From Echinarachnius parma (taxonomy: Eukaryota > Echinodermata > Echinoidea > Clypeasteroida > Echinarachniidae): a DNA stretch of 64,000 bases. A model generated the notes under the pieces. That model saw only the letters and a list, made by a program, of their open reading frames with translations, was not told the origin of the DNA and searched no databases. Positions 32,400 to 45,000 of the stretch are shown one piece after another. The translations under genes and the position numbers were made by a program. The DNA is taken from the NCBI GenBank assembly GCA_037951105.1, contig JBAMJV010002946.1, positions 40,181 through 104,180 on the forward strand, in the 5' to 3' direction. Position 1 is the first letter of the stretch. Each line of letters begins with the position of its first letter.

Positions 32400-32792
32400 G
32401 AGTGGTGAAGTGTGACGTCATCAAAAATCTATTTTTACAATTTTCAAATTTGAACTTCATTTTTCGAAAGAGCATAAAAAGTAATGTCCAAATACCGTAA
32501 ATCAATTGAATATGTTCAGTATTGGCTGAGATATGCCCATCCGAATGATTTTTTTATCAATAGGCGATCAGTGTTATAGTACTCTGGTTCATTACTTTAT
32601 GAACCAGAGCACTATAACACTGATTGCCTATGGAAAGAAAATTCATTCGGATGGGCATATCTCAGCCAATACTTAACATATTCAAGTGATTTTCAGTATT
32701 TCAACATAATTTGTTATGCTCTTTCGGAAAATGAAGTTCAAATTTGAAAATTTCAAAAAAAGATTTTTATGACGTCATAGCTTCTGTACTCT
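32400..32792. repeat. Large foldback in the RACGAP1 3' UTR
   Basis: Left arm about 32400-32590 and right arm 32601-32792 are inverted copies around a 10-nt loop. The inner 20 bp around CACTCTGGTTC-type sequence and the stretch GAGATATGCCCATCCGAATG pair nearly perfectly. Outer parts carry small gaps. A related arm lies at 43283-43498. Confidence 0.88.
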
Positions 32793-33235
32793 ATTTGCAT
32801 GTGCATTGTAATTTGTTAATAAGAACTTATTTTAGCTCCGTATAATCTAATACATCACTTGAATTTAGCAAAGTACAGCACACTGAAAAATATGCATGAA
32901 GTAATAAACACTACGTCAATTTTAAAGTTTAGGCCAGTTCTTTTATTCTTCTTTTTTTTCTTTGTATGTAAATATTGCCCTTGTTTTGTCGATATCAAAC
33001 AGAGGTTGTTAATGGGGGTTTATCAGTTAGTTGTTTATTATTATTTATACAAGGGATTAATTGATCCGGACCTTGTTTATTTGTACATCATTATTTTAAA
33101 ATATATTTGTTTTAAGAAACTTGTGGCTTGCTCTTTGACTAAAGGCAGCTATACGTTCTAGAAGAGCAATCCTGTTCCGTCATTTTATGTTTTGTTGTCT
33201 TGTTTGTTTGTCCTTGTAAATAAAGAAATTTGTTT

Positions 33236-34027
33236 CATTCTGCTTAAACAATGCTTTAAACAATGTGTACTTCTTGCTTTCCATACAGACTAATTTGCTT
33301 CCAAGTAAAATGTTGGCATATGTATGCCTCTGCCATCGACGGACCGGAGGCATTATTGCTTAGTTTCCGTTACTGATAAGTGCATGATTCCTATCAACAC
33401 ATAATCACTGACATAGCAGCAGACTTGACAACAATGGTTATGTAACAACAGCTTTCAGTGGTTAGTCAAAACAGATGAATGTGATCTCAAAAAAAAATGT
33501 ATGAACTTTATCAGTAACAGTATTAAAGCTATTCAGAGATCAAATGAAAGATGATAAACCCTTTAATCTTTTTTACTTCTCACACACATACATATTTTTC
33601 AGCTTCATTCAATTTTTACTGATAACTCAAATGAACAGACAAAAATCGGTTTTAACAATCTAAATATTAAATTATATTTTGCCAACAGAAATTACATATA
33701 TAAAACTGTACAATCATACACTAGCAAATTACTATCACATTGGCATTTTTTTTTTCATCAACTATGGGTATTAAAAATACATATACATGTATACATAAGT
33801 AATCCCTAGACATGTCATTGTGTCAGAAGCAAAAGGCTGTTATTTAATCGTTTTAAAAGTACACATATATATATTAACAGCCTTTTGTTTCTCAACACAT
33901 GTCACATCTAGATGGGATTAAAAATTACTTCCAATTGAGTGAAAGTTTAATACTCGACATGGGCATAACCCTGCAGCCGACCACACACGACATGATCTGA
34001 TCCATACCGACAAACAATTAAGGATCT
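33236..34027. other. Intergenic, RACGAP1 side
   Basis: AT-rich with no gene. A fragment of the GCCTCCGC-ended repeat lies at about 33325-33355. A short inverted pair around AACAGCCTTTTG lies at 33825-33895. Confidence 0.5.
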
Positions 34028-34318
34028 GGGGGTGTTTCACAAAGATCCGAAGTTGGACTTAAAAATTATGGAAAACCATTTGTAACCTTGGCATAAAACA
34101 TATTACAAAGCAGAAATGCAAGTTTTTTAGACTTTTCATAAATGTTACATCTAGAACATGATCTCCTTTGTAATAGAACGTATCAATGATTTAAATCAAC
34201 ATTTTATGCCTTTTAATAGAAATTTCACAAAATTGTTTCAAAGAAACAAACGGCTTGCCATAATTTCTAAGTCAAACTTATAGTTAAGATCCACTTAAGA
34301 TCTTTGTGAAACACCCCC
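34028..34318. mobile_element. MITE family K, copy 1
   Basis: GGGGGTGTTTCACAAAGATC and GATCTTTGTGAAACACCCCC ends. A second copy is at 56043-56340. Confidence 0.8.
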
Positions 34319-34319
34319 T

Positions 34320-34466
34320 GGGCCCTGTTTCATAAAACTTTTCCCATTATTGTAACTATCATGTCAACAGCCAATCACAATGGAGAATTATACATGTAGC
34401 TGTTGCCATGGTAGTTACAATAATGGGACATTTATAGCATTTGACAAGTTTTATGAAACGGGGCCC
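34320..34466. mobile_element. MITE family L
   Basis: GGGCCCTGTTTCATAAAACTT and AAGTTTTATGAAACGGGGCCC, with an inner CCCATTATTGTAACTA inverted pair. Directly abuts family K. Confidence 0.8.
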
Positions 34467-34812
34467 ATACGAAACGAGGCCAAGAACTATACTACACACA
34501 CATCTTGCTTTAGTTAATGTATTTGTTGGGCAGACAAGGATCATATAGTGTGTAGTGCCGGGGCATACTTCTAACTCTAACCCATCTTTCGCTCCATTCC
34601 AAACCCAAACCCGAAATCTAACCATCATAACCATAAGTAATCTGAGCAAATGTTGCTGTCGCAAATAAGCGCAGTCATGAATCAAATGTCCTTCTTTCAC
34701 AATTTGTTCAAATATAGAGAAAGTCTTTCGAAACCTAGCTAAATATACAGTCATGCACACGTAAAGCAATTGTAATAATTTAACTTGGCAATTGACATAA
34801 TACATTGTAGTT

Positions 34813-34975
34813 ATACAGTGGAACCTCGTAATACCGGGCATCTCAAGACCATGAAAATGTCCTTAAATATCAGTGAAAAAAAATAAGAATATAAAGAGCT
34901 CTTACAAGTAAAATAACCTAGTTCTAAAGAGGGATTTGTTATATCAGAGCATCTGTATAACGAGGTTCCACTGTA
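34813..34975. mobile_element. Tigger/pogo-like MITE family J
   Basis: TACAGTGGAACCTCGTAATA and TATAACGAGGTTCCACTGTA. TA-flanked CAGT ends, as known for pogo/Tigger-type elements. Assignment is by terminal sequence only. Confidence 0.7.
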
Positions 34976-35126
34976 TTTGTCATTTTACACTGTTGATGTA
35001 ACAGCTCAATAAAAAGGCTTTATAAAAGCAATCAATTAAAATCATATTCAATTTACTGGCAAAGATCTGTAAGTCATACCTATTGTTCAGGTGATCTATT
35101 CATTCACCCCCCCTGAACAATATAGA

Positions 35127-35277
35127 TACGGTCAAACTTTTCATTAGAGCTAGCCACTTGTATATAGCAGCCAACCTGCCTGTAGTGACCACCAAACGAG
35201 ATCCCCTGCAGGGAAAAGCTATGTTATGGAACCTGTCTCGTTTCCCTTAGGCGGCCACTATACACAGGTTTGACTAC
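35127..35277. mobile_element. TA-flanked MITE family I, copy 3 (diverged)
   Basis: Diverged left end TACGGTCAAACTTT, right end ACACAGGTTTGACTAC, with AGCAGCCAACCTGCCTGTAG inside. Confidence 0.65.
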
Positions 35278-36760
35278 ATCATGTAAAGATCTGCATGCTA
35301 GTCAAACTAATTCATCATTGCAGAAAATTAGAATGCTCACAGAACACTCACTCATGACTTATAGAATCACATGGATGAGATTGTTAAGTATGCATAAGCT
35401 GCTTGATTACATTTAACAAGGCCAATAAATTACTATGATTTTGAGCTAAAGTTTCACACGATTCTCAAAAGAAATGAGCATCCCAATGCCTTTTATGTGT
35501 GTTTGCACCCCCACCTATGGCGGTGCATGTCAATGGCATCACCATTATAACAAATGCACGCTCTGTATTTTGATAACAAAGTTTTTGAGTGGGGAGGAGA
35601 GCTCAGAAGGAAGGGATTTACCGGTAGTTCAATGATAGAATAATTTTAAAGCAGATGTATTCTATTTGAGCTAATACTGCTGCTCGTAGAATTTTTTTCA
35701 CCTTCAGTCAATGTAGACTTATGACTGTTTTCATGGTGAAACAATAAGGATTCGGTACAAGGTTACACCAATATAACCATTATAACCATATTAAGACAGG
35801 AATAACAACACAAATGTGTCTTATATGTGAATTAGCATGACACAAAAATAATTATACATGAATTATGTGATTCCATTTATTAAATATGATGATTACACAG
35901 AAACTGATGCCTCTCAACGTACATACATGGGGTTTCATAGCTTTTTGTAGCAAACATTAAATTCCAGAGATTAAAAAATTACAGTTCTTTTAATAATATA
36001 AAATACATGTACTTGTGCATCAGTGCTCCACTAAAACATAGATATCAATCAAATTTAACAAAATGAACAAATATCTGATCTCTAAAGTTGGTAGAATCTT
36101 GGAAGAATTAATCTTCATTAGCACTTATGGCTTCCATTTGACAGCAAATAATTATCAAATTTGTTATTTAAATTTTAACAAAATAACTAAACAATAAACA
36201 AAACACTGAATTAGTTGAATCTTGGAAGAGGTAATCATCCTCAGTAGCACTTAGCCTGAATTTTCATTTCATTTGACATCAAATAATCGCTCAGTTTTCT
36301 GTTCACATAAACAAAAAACTAATTTACATGATTAAAAACGAAAGTAATATCATAAAGAAGAATTGATCCTAATCAGCACTTGGTTAAATTTGTTTTCATT
36401 TGACATCAAATAATTATTGTATTTTCTGTTTACATAAACAAAAAACAAACATTCACATAATAAAAAGAAAGTAATTAATACTTCTCTGCTTCATTAGTAC
36501 AGCATAAAACGTTAAAAATTAATAAATACCAAATACAGAAAAGATAGCGTGCATGTTGAATTTTATATTTTCCAATATTGTGTGAGTGTTCAGCAAGAGT
36601 ATATAAATGCAGATTTCCTCATGACAGAGGCATACAAACTACATTGGAACAAGCTCTGTTATAACAAGGTACCTGATATAGCAACGCTATTTCACAGGTC
36701 CAGGTTCTATGCATTTTATTATCTTTAAGCCCTGATACAACAAGATATATGATATGTGGA
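35278..36760. other. Intergenic AT-rich stretch
   Basis: No gene. Three loose repeats of a TTCATTTGACATCAAATAAT-containing unit lie between about 36110 and 36480. Otherwise nothing is recognised. Confidence 0.5.
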
Positions 36761-36767
36761 TGTGGTG

Positions 36768-37105
36768 TGGCAACATTGGTAGAGCGCGCGCTTTCCAATC
36801 GTGAGATCCCGGGTTCGAACCCTGCCCACCGCGTTTGTCCTTCAGCAAGACAATTTATCCACTATTGCTGCTCTCTACCCAGGTGTATAAATGGGGACCG
36901 GTAGGAGGTGAAAGCCTTTATGTGAACGATCTTCTTAAGCCCATGAGCGCTTGGAAGGAATGCTCCCCAGGGAGTGGAGATGGTGCACACAATGTGTGCT
37001 GGTTTGCATTGTATCCTATGACCGGGGTAATAATAGTGTAAAGCGCTATGAAACTTATGTATTTAGCGCTATATAAGTAACTATATTATTATTATTATTA
37101 TTATA
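36768..37105 (+). mobile_element. tRNA-derived SINE family 1, full-length
   Basis: Pol III-type head with an A-box-like GGTAGAGCGCGCGC and a B box GGTTCGAACCC (about 36811). A conserved body (TTGTCCTTCAGCAAGACAAT) and a (TTA)n tail follow. The head does not fold to a complete tRNA, so it is not called as a tRNA gene. Confidence 0.75.
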
Positions 37106-37110
37106 ACAAG

Positions 37111-37263
37111 GGCCCCGTTGCAGAAAGAGATACAATCGATTATAAGTCAGAAAATGTGCGTGTTTCAACCAATCAGAATTGAGCATTTAGAACAAATGAT
37201 CTGACTTACAATTAATTGTAAACTTACAATCGATTGTATCTCTGTCTGTATTTAAAGGGGCCC
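37111..37263. mobile_element. MITE family H, copy 2
   Basis: GGCCCCGTTGCAGAAAGAGA at the left, AATCGATTGTATCTCTG then GGGGCCC at the right. Confidence 0.7.
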
Positions 37264-37618
37264 AGGTTCTATGCATTTTATCATCTTTACGCCCTGATAC
37301 AACAAGATATATGATATAACAAGGTAAGCTAAATGGGCCAAAGGTGATTGTTATGAGATTTCACTGTATTGCGTTTGTACCCTTGAAGAGATAATTTGTG
37401 TACAATATCTAAAGGTAAGACAATGAAAACTGACCACATAATTTTCTACTTGTACATAAAATATTTATTGTATACACAGAGATTCAAGGCACCCTGCGTT
37501 ATACACTGTTTTTCCATAGAGATGTGGACTCTTGTTATACACAACACACTCACAAGCACTCATTGTAACTATTTTTTAGTTTGTTTGAATTGTTGTTGTT
37601 GTTTTACAGTTATTGTTT

Positions 37619-37970
37619 AAAGGGATCTAGTAACATTGTCCAAATCCTCAAAATCCAATTGGAATTCTAGCGGTTCCCTCATACCTTGTTGTATTCGTAT
37701 TAACAATAAAAGTATGGGACAGGTTTTGTTTTTTCAAATTTCCCTTTCGTTAAAAAGATATTTACACTGGACCGCGAAAACCGTGTACAAAGTGAGTGCA
37801 ATGAGTTAGTGAATATCACTTTGCAGTTTTGCTCATAACTCGGCCATATAACATCCATTTAACTTGAAATTTTCACACAATACCCAGTGGACATATCAGA
37901 TAACAACAATACATTGTATCAACCACTCGTCACTTTTTGCACATGACAACAAAGTTACTAGATCCCTTTA
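37619..37970. mobile_element. TTAA-flanked MITE family F, copy 2
   Basis: TTAAAGGGATCTAGTAACAT and AAGTTACTAGATCCCTTTAA. Confidence 0.85.
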
Positions 37971-38712
37971 ACGCGTTCAGGACAGATTGATTTTGCTATA
38001 ACATGCATTCTCCATAGACCCCTGCCCGAGTATTTTCGGGACCAGCCCTCAAGAGGTTAAAGTTCATATTTCATTCGTGATCTTATTGTCATTATAACCA
38101 TGATATAGGAATAATGTACATTTCTATGTGTAAGTTACATGCATATTTATTGTATGTCTCTGGATTCAAAAACATTTCATGGTGTATCTAGAATTCTAAT
38201 AGAATGTTTATGTATTAAAATCACAACTATACAAAAGCCATGAGCATATGAAAATGGAAGTGTAATACGAGATATAGTGCTTCATTCGAAACTGGATGTC
38301 AATAAATACTCATTTTATGGTGTACAATGCCCACAAGTAATTTCAAAGTAAAGCTAAATGCTGGCTTTTCGGCTCAATATCACATATGCAAGGCATACAT
38401 GTAAATCCTGGCACTTTTAGTCATATATATTTCCTCTTAGCTTTCACTAATATTGGAAATAATTAATGTTTTTAAGACTGTTGTCCATTTTACGGCCCAC
38501 TGGAGGCAACCATGTTTTGATGTGGCAGTGAAAACAATAAAAGACGGTTATGTAATATCATCGACATGGCAGGGGGCCCCAACAACATTGTTTATGTAGC
38601 TAAGTATTTGTTGTGTCCGTTGCTAAGTCATCTGAGCCTGGACTGTTTGAAATCATGACAGCCTCAGGTGGATGACAGTGGTCACAAAAAAGGGTGATTA
38701 TTTCCATTATTA

Positions 38713-39010
38713 GCGATAATAATAATAATAATAATTGTCCATTTTTATATAGCGCTTTATCACAGTTACGTCTCAAAGCGCTCGGAGCATTATTACCTTG
38801 GCTTTAGCCGAGCAGCCTTATTCAAGCGCTCAAGCATTTCAAGGAATAAATTCCTGCCAAGTACCCATTTACTACACCAGGGTTGAGAGCAGCAAATGAG
38901 GATAAAGTGTCTTGCTGAAGGACACACGTGCCGCGGCTGGGAATCGAACCCACGACCTTCGTATTTAAAGACGAAGACCCGAACCAATATACCTCGACAC
39001 TCCCACGATA
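38713..39010 (-). mobile_element. tRNA-derived SINE family 1, minus strand
   Basis: Complement holds GGTTCGATTCCC in a tRNA-like head (about 38935-39005), the CCTTCAGCAAGACAC body, ATAGCGCTTT-type sequence and a (TTA)n tail. Confidence 0.75.
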
Positions 39011-40022
39011 GCCAAGAGGTAATATATAGCTAGAAGTTGACAGGATTTATGCTCTATAATCAGTACCAGCAAGTCAAAAATCCAGCATTTAGCTTTTCTT
39101 TAAGCAAAGAAAATATCATCAGCAGTCTTAACTCTATATAAATTTCTTGTATTTACCCAAAAGAGCTGTATTAAAATATACTATTTACAAGAAAATTCTA
39201 TGACAAATTGTGCCTTGAAATAAAAAAAGAAATACCTCACAACTTTCAGGGGATGTATGTATATGACAACATTTTTGATAAATTAGGAACATAATTATCC
39301 ATACTATTATCTAACTCTTTCTTCTCAAACGATTGGGATCATTTTTGAGAACGCACATTTCACCTTAAATATAGGTTTGCATTTAAACATATCACCGTTT
39401 TTCTACAATAGTATCAGTCTTGTGTAACAAGTATATGGAAATAATTTCATAATATAAATTTTTTCAAATTTGATAACTGTATAAGTCAAGAGTATTAAAC
39501 ATCATATTAGTCACATACATATACATAGACCTATATAATTATTTCATTCCTAGAGTTAATAAGAAAATATGGATGGAAATTAAGTATCGACATTCCTCTT
39601 TTATATTATCAAAAATAATATAGAGACAATATGCTTTTATTCTAGGACTACACGTACTTAGAACCCAAGATAAACTTAATTATATCTACATGTAGGTGCA
39701 TGCATGTCTTTTTGCATGAAATTGAAAAAATTCCATTTAGTGGTCCAAAATGCAAATATTGTGCTTTTACTGTTAATGCTATCATTTCATTGCCACAAGC
39801 TTCAGGGAAAAATTGACACACCTATTATTTCATTCTCATAGTATCTTAATGATGATATATAAATGTAAAATTGCAAAATACGGATTATGACAATTGCATT
39901 TTGAAAAGAAATCTTCACTCATGCAGTATCCAACATATCCATGCATTGAGTGAAATAAGCATCGGGGTTCATAGGAAGTGTTTTCTGCACATATGGGACT
40001 AGGGCCACACTTTCATGATTAG
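39011..40022. other. Intergenic AT-rich stretch
   Basis: No gene, repeat or RNA recognised. Confidence 0.5.
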
Positions 40023-40302
40023 GGCCCCGTTGCAGAAAGAGTTGCAATCGATTGTAAAGTTGCACTTCATTGCAAGTCAGACAATATGCACATTTGAACC
40101 AATCAGATGTGCGCATTAATAATAATAATAATAATAACTTGCATTTATATAGTGCTTAATACAGGGTTTCTAAGCGCAAGTATTATTACCAAATGGTCAT
40201 CAGGTACAGTTCAAACCCACACAATGATTTAGTCACGTGATCCAACTTGCAATTTAATTGCAACTTTACAATTGATACCATTCTCTTTCTGCAACGGGGC
40301 CC
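40023..40302. mobile_element. MITE family H, copy 3, interrupted by a SINE fragment
   Basis: GGCCCCGTTGCAGAAAGAGT and TCTCTTTCTGCAACGGGGCC bound it. A SINE tail fragment (TTATATAGTGCTTAATACAG etc.) sits inside at about 40117-40230. Confidence 0.75.
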
Positions 40303-40324
40303 TGGTGTAAGATATGTGAATTAA

Positions 40325-40632
40325 AACTGGTTTAGCGGCCACCTATCTTCTGTAGCGACCAACCTGCCTATAGTGGCTACCAAAAGTGAACATCCCCTGC
40401 AGAATGTAATGGAACCTGTCCATAGAAGTCACCTGTCTACAGTGGCCACCAACACTGATCCACAATATTATGGACCTGTATAAAGAGGTCACCTGTCTAC
40501 AGTGGCCACCAAGGTTGATCAACTGCAGAGTAAAACAATATCATGGAACCTTGCTATAGAGGTCACCTGTCCATAATGGCCACATTTCTTGCTTCCCGTA
40601 AAAGGTGGTCACTAAACACAGGTTTGACTGTA
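40325..40632. mobile_element. MITE family I, expanded copy 4
   Basis: CACCTGTCTACAGTGGCCAC-type units of about 60 bp are repeated four or more times; ends ACACAGGTTTGACTGTA. Confidence 0.7.
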
Positions 40633-40847
40633 CAGTACAACATCTGTGCGTCACAAAAAGACCAATCTTCTTTCTTTTTTAAAAGAAATTCTTCTCTTTT
40701 ATACAGTCAAGATCTGAGATGTGCAAATAGTTCTCCACATCTTAATGTCGAACAAGAGAGGGAGGCATTCAATCTAAATTCCACTATTTTTCCACTAATG
40801 TTTTGTCTCTAGCCTCTACCCCCTTATTTAAACGCGTTACCCACACT

Positions 40848-41228
40848 GCGAAACATGATGACTGTTCCCAACTTGATTTTGCAATCTCCATTGAGTAAAT
40901 ATAGGGCCCACCAGGTTCCTGTAGGCAACGGGTTAACATGTTCTCTACTAGATGTTGCAATCCCCATAGAGTTAATACAAGGCCCACCAGGTTCCTGTAG
41001 GCAACGGGTTAACATGTTCCCTACGAGATTTTACAATCCCCATAGAGTTAATACAGGGCCCACCAGGTTCCTGTAGGCAATGGGTTATCCTGTTCCCTAC
41101 TAGATATTGCAATCCCCATAGAGTTAATACAGGGCCCACCAGGTTCCTGTAGGCAATGGGTTTAACCTGTTCCCTACTAGATTTTGCAATCTCCACTTAG
41201 AAAAGGTTCCCGTAGGCAATGGTTGAAA
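40848..41228. repeat. 80-bp minisatellite
   Basis: About five units, each with CAATCCCCATAGAGTTAATA, CAGGGCCCACCAGGTTCCTG and TAGGCAACGGGTTAAC. Ends before the ARL5 3' region. Open frames across it are repeat artefacts. Confidence 0.9.
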
Positions 41229-41336
41229 CAGGTTTAGCTCTCTCCATGCACTGACTGCTGTTGTATTGTCTGAAATCCACGAGGCTGAAACACACATCTG
41301 TAATTAGAAATGTTACAAAAGAAAATGTAAGTATTT

Positions 41337-41530
41337 AAAGGGGACCACCAGGCAAAGAACAACACATTATTATATGTTTTGGTACCGTTTTGTGATATCA
41401 AATAGATACCCAACATTTAGCAAACGGTTGTGTAATTCCTAAACAAAGCAATTAATTTCCACCACTTACGGAACCACTGCTATTTCCTGGTTCCATACGG
41501 GCCAACCATTTGCGAGTGCGCCAATGCTAG
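41337..41530. mobile_element. TTAA-flanked MITE family G, truncated copy 2
   Basis: TTAAAGGGGACCACCAGGCA, matching 43642 onward until about 41530. The right end is missing. Confidence 0.7.
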
Positions 41531-42001
41531 GTTAAATCCTGTCACATGATTATTTATGAACCAACATGCACGACCGTGCAGTAAAGACGCAACAACCGTG
41601 TTGATATCGCTTTTTGTTGCGCACCTTCGGCATGGTTATGACGTCATAATGCTTGTTTACATAGTTTCTATTGAAGAAAAAACTTGTGAAAGTGATTGGG
41701 TAAAAGATTAAAGATGCTTTGTTTTGTAAATTATATGTTCCGTAGTAAATAAATGTTGGCAGTTTCGTAAGTTATATGGTATGCGGTTTGATATTGTTAA
41801 GTTTGGGAATGGAAATGCATACAGCCCTTTGATAATTCTCACTTTTACGGACCATTTTTCGGCGATTTCGCATCGGACTGAATTTGACCGAGGTATAATT
41901 AAGTAGAGACTGCTGTACTAGTATCAAACTTTGGTTAACATGGCAAAGCTCACCTTTATACAAGAAAGAAATGGATATAGAAATGGATGAGGCTCCCTTC
42001 G

Positions 42002-42047
42002 TCACCTCCTGATCTGACTGGCAATCCACTCCAAGCCTTTGTGTAAC
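42002..42047 (-). CDS. ARL5B: ARL5 last exon, distal copy
   Basis: Acceptor TATCTTTCAG, then [15 protein letters not shown] and TGA. Length and ending match the family C-terminus (GLEWMxSRL-basic), so this is the likely canonical end. Confidence 0.85.
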
Positions 42048-45000
42048 CTGAAAGATAAAAAAATATATAAAATCAACAATACATTTCTACATGGAGCTTT
42101 TTATCAACATGATGATCATGGTTGAAATTCTCATGAGCGATTTAAATTTAGCCTGTGCTAAATCGCATCCTTTGATATCTCGTCACCTCCTGATTCCGAC
42201 TGGCAATCCACTCCAAGCCTTTGTGTAACCTGATAGAGAGAGAAAAAAGATAAAAAATCAACAATACATTTCTACAAGGAGCTTTATCAACATGATGATC
42301 ATGGATGGAATTCTCAAGAGCGATTTTAATTTTAAAGTTAAAGTTAAAGTCTTTCCCGTACCAATGTTGGCACATAAGGCGGCGCCCATCTCCGTTTCAT
42401 TAGCCCTAGGCCACACGTCTACTAAATGTAGCGAAAGTTACAGAAGGGGGCCAGTCCTCTGGTAACTCGTGTGATTAACTTTCCCTTCTCCATTCTATAA
42501 ATGACGAATGTCTTGCTAGAAGGCAGGAGGTACAATTTTTAAAGTCTTTGGTATGACCCGGTCTGGGTTCGAACCCGGGACCTCCCGTGCATGAGGCGGA
42601 CACTCTAACCACTAAGCCACCATGCTCGGTGATTTTAATTTAGCCTGTGCTAAATCGCATCCTTCATCACCTCCTCAATCTGACTATGTCAGTAGCCACC
42701 ATTATTATTTTATTATTATTATTAATAATGCAAATGATAGTCTTAGAACTACCACACCGCTACTTTACTCACCCTTCTCCAGTTAGTGCGCAGCAGGCCT
42801 GTATATGCCACACGTGGTCTTTGACTGATGTAAGATTAAGCTGTTGTGAGATCTCTGCCGACGTCATGGACCCTTTAAGATCCTGCTTGTTTGCATAGAG
42901 AAGCACTGCTGCGTGATTCAGGTCCTAATTTTGAAGAAGAAAAAATGATAATTAGAAAAAATCCAACAGGAAAATGAAACTGATACTCAGAATGAAAGGC
43001 AGAATAAGAGGAAACTCAGGAAAAAATTTTGACCAACCACTCGTCTCATCATCAAGCTCTTAAGATTGAGCTGTTGTGAGATCTCTGCAGATGTCATGGA
43101 CCCTTTAAAGGGATAGTTGAGTATTGGTAAAGAGAGAACAGTTTTGGTCAAACTGAATTTTAGTAACCAAAACCTGCACCATTACATTACAAACTTAACA
43201 GTTATAACTCCACCATGCTCAAAAGGAATACAAAATTACAAATGACTAAGGAAATAACTACTAAATATTTTGGTGGCGAATAAATAGATTTCAATAAGAA
43301 ATCAGTGTTATTATAAAACAACAGTGATTTCCTATTGAAATAAAATTCATTTGGATGGGCATATCTCGGCCAATACTTAACATATTCAATTGATTTTCAA
43401 CATTTGGGCATTATTTCTGATGCTCTTTCGGAAAATGAAGCTCAAATTTGGAAATTCTAAAAATAAGTTTTTGATGACGTCACCCTTCACCACTCTATGG
43501 ACTATGCCACTTACTGCCTGTTGACAATCAAGAATCATTATGCACAATTGCACATGAATGTGCCACATCAAAGGGTGTCATCACTTGTGGGTCCTGAATC
43601 AACTCTTATTTCAAATTGCAAAATCTAGTACGGAATAGGTTAAAGGGGACCACCAGGCAAAGAACAACACATAATTATATTTGTTTTGGTACCGTTTTGT
43701 GATATGAAATAGATACCCAACATTTTGCAAAAGGTTGTGTCATTCATAAACAATGCAATTAATTACCACCACTTACGGAACCACTATTATTTCCTGGTTC
43801 CGTACTCGCCAAACATTTGCGAGTGCCCCAATTCTATTCACGCGTACGTTTGGAGACAATAGAATCCCGGACGATCATTCGCTCTGGACAAAGGTAGTCT
43901 TCGTAAATGTATGTAGACCCATGAACGCATGCTTTAGAATGGTGATGCCTTTTTCAATCATATATTTATTTTCTGGAAACATATTTTTCTGAACTTGTTG
44001 ATGGAATGGACTACTAAAGATGTTACCTTTCATTTATAAGAATATTATTTTTGGGTGGTGGTACCCTTTAACATTATACAGTACAGGAAACTTGGGATAA
44101 TCATCACACATGGTTTTAAAGGGATCTAGTAACTTTGTTGACATGTGCAAAAAGTGATGAATGGTTGATGCAATGTATATTATTGTTATCTCATATGTCC
44201 ACAGGGTATTGTGTGAAAATTTCAAGTCAAATGGACATTGCATGGCCAAGTAATGAGCGAAAATGCAAAGTGATATTCAATAACTCACTGCACTCACTTT
44301 GTACACAGAAGAAAAACTCGCCCAGAGATTTTCTTATCTGAATACTTCGATCGTACATATCTTTGTAACGAAAGGGAAATTTGAAAAACCGAAACCTGTC
44401 CCATGATTTTATTGTTAATACGAATACAACAAGGTATGAGGGAACCGCTAGAATGAAACATTTATTTTGAGGATTTGGACAATGTTACTATCCCTTTAAT
44501 GGATGGCATCATTGATCAAAGGAAAATTATTGATTTTGGCAGACTCTACAAAGTACACGTGTATATGATTGACGCTAAATGGTGTGAACTTCTTTTATAG
44601 TTGATCCGTTTCCCATTGTACTGTTACATGTACATGTATTTGATATGAATCTCACATCTGATCGTTATCGGCGCAGTATAGTTCCTAAAAAAACTTGCCC
44701 TTTTTACATAAATAATGCATTATCTCTCTTCTAGTAGAAATACAGTACTTCCTCTACAATAAATACACATTTACTTAACATGGATTCACCCATTACAGAC
44801 ATTTTGGCCCGTATTCACAAAGGAGGTTTAAGTACAAACCCTGGTTCAAACCGCGGTTTACATCTATGGAATGCCAATGTGTACCATCAACATTGTTAAC
44901 AAGTAAGGAATTTACATTCTCTCTCCATCAGTTTACAATTGGCATTCCATAGATGTAAACCGCGGTTTGAACCGGGGTTTGTACAAACCTCCTTTGTGAA

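Larger units (their letters stand above)
29991..33235 (+). other. RACGAP1: RACGAP1 probable 3' UTR
   Basis: AT-rich stretch with no coding signal after the stop. It contains a degenerate repeat block (30006-30345), a poly-C tract and a large foldback (32400-32792). An AATAAA at about 33217 is a plausible distal poly(A) signal; AATAAA-like motifs near 31190 are alternatives. The extent is inferred, since no transcript is available. Confidence 0.45.

Noticed and set aside
34359..34841. 160-codon open frame on the minus strand
   Set aside because: It overlaps MITE families L and J and shows no domain or splice logic.
36768..36835. tRNA gene
   Set aside because: It has A- and B-box-like motifs but no closing acceptor stem, and it is joined to a SINE body with several copies in the window.
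42546..42632. tRNA gene on the minus strand
   Set aside because: The head is tRNA-like, but the 3' side runs into a SINE body without acceptor-stem pairing.
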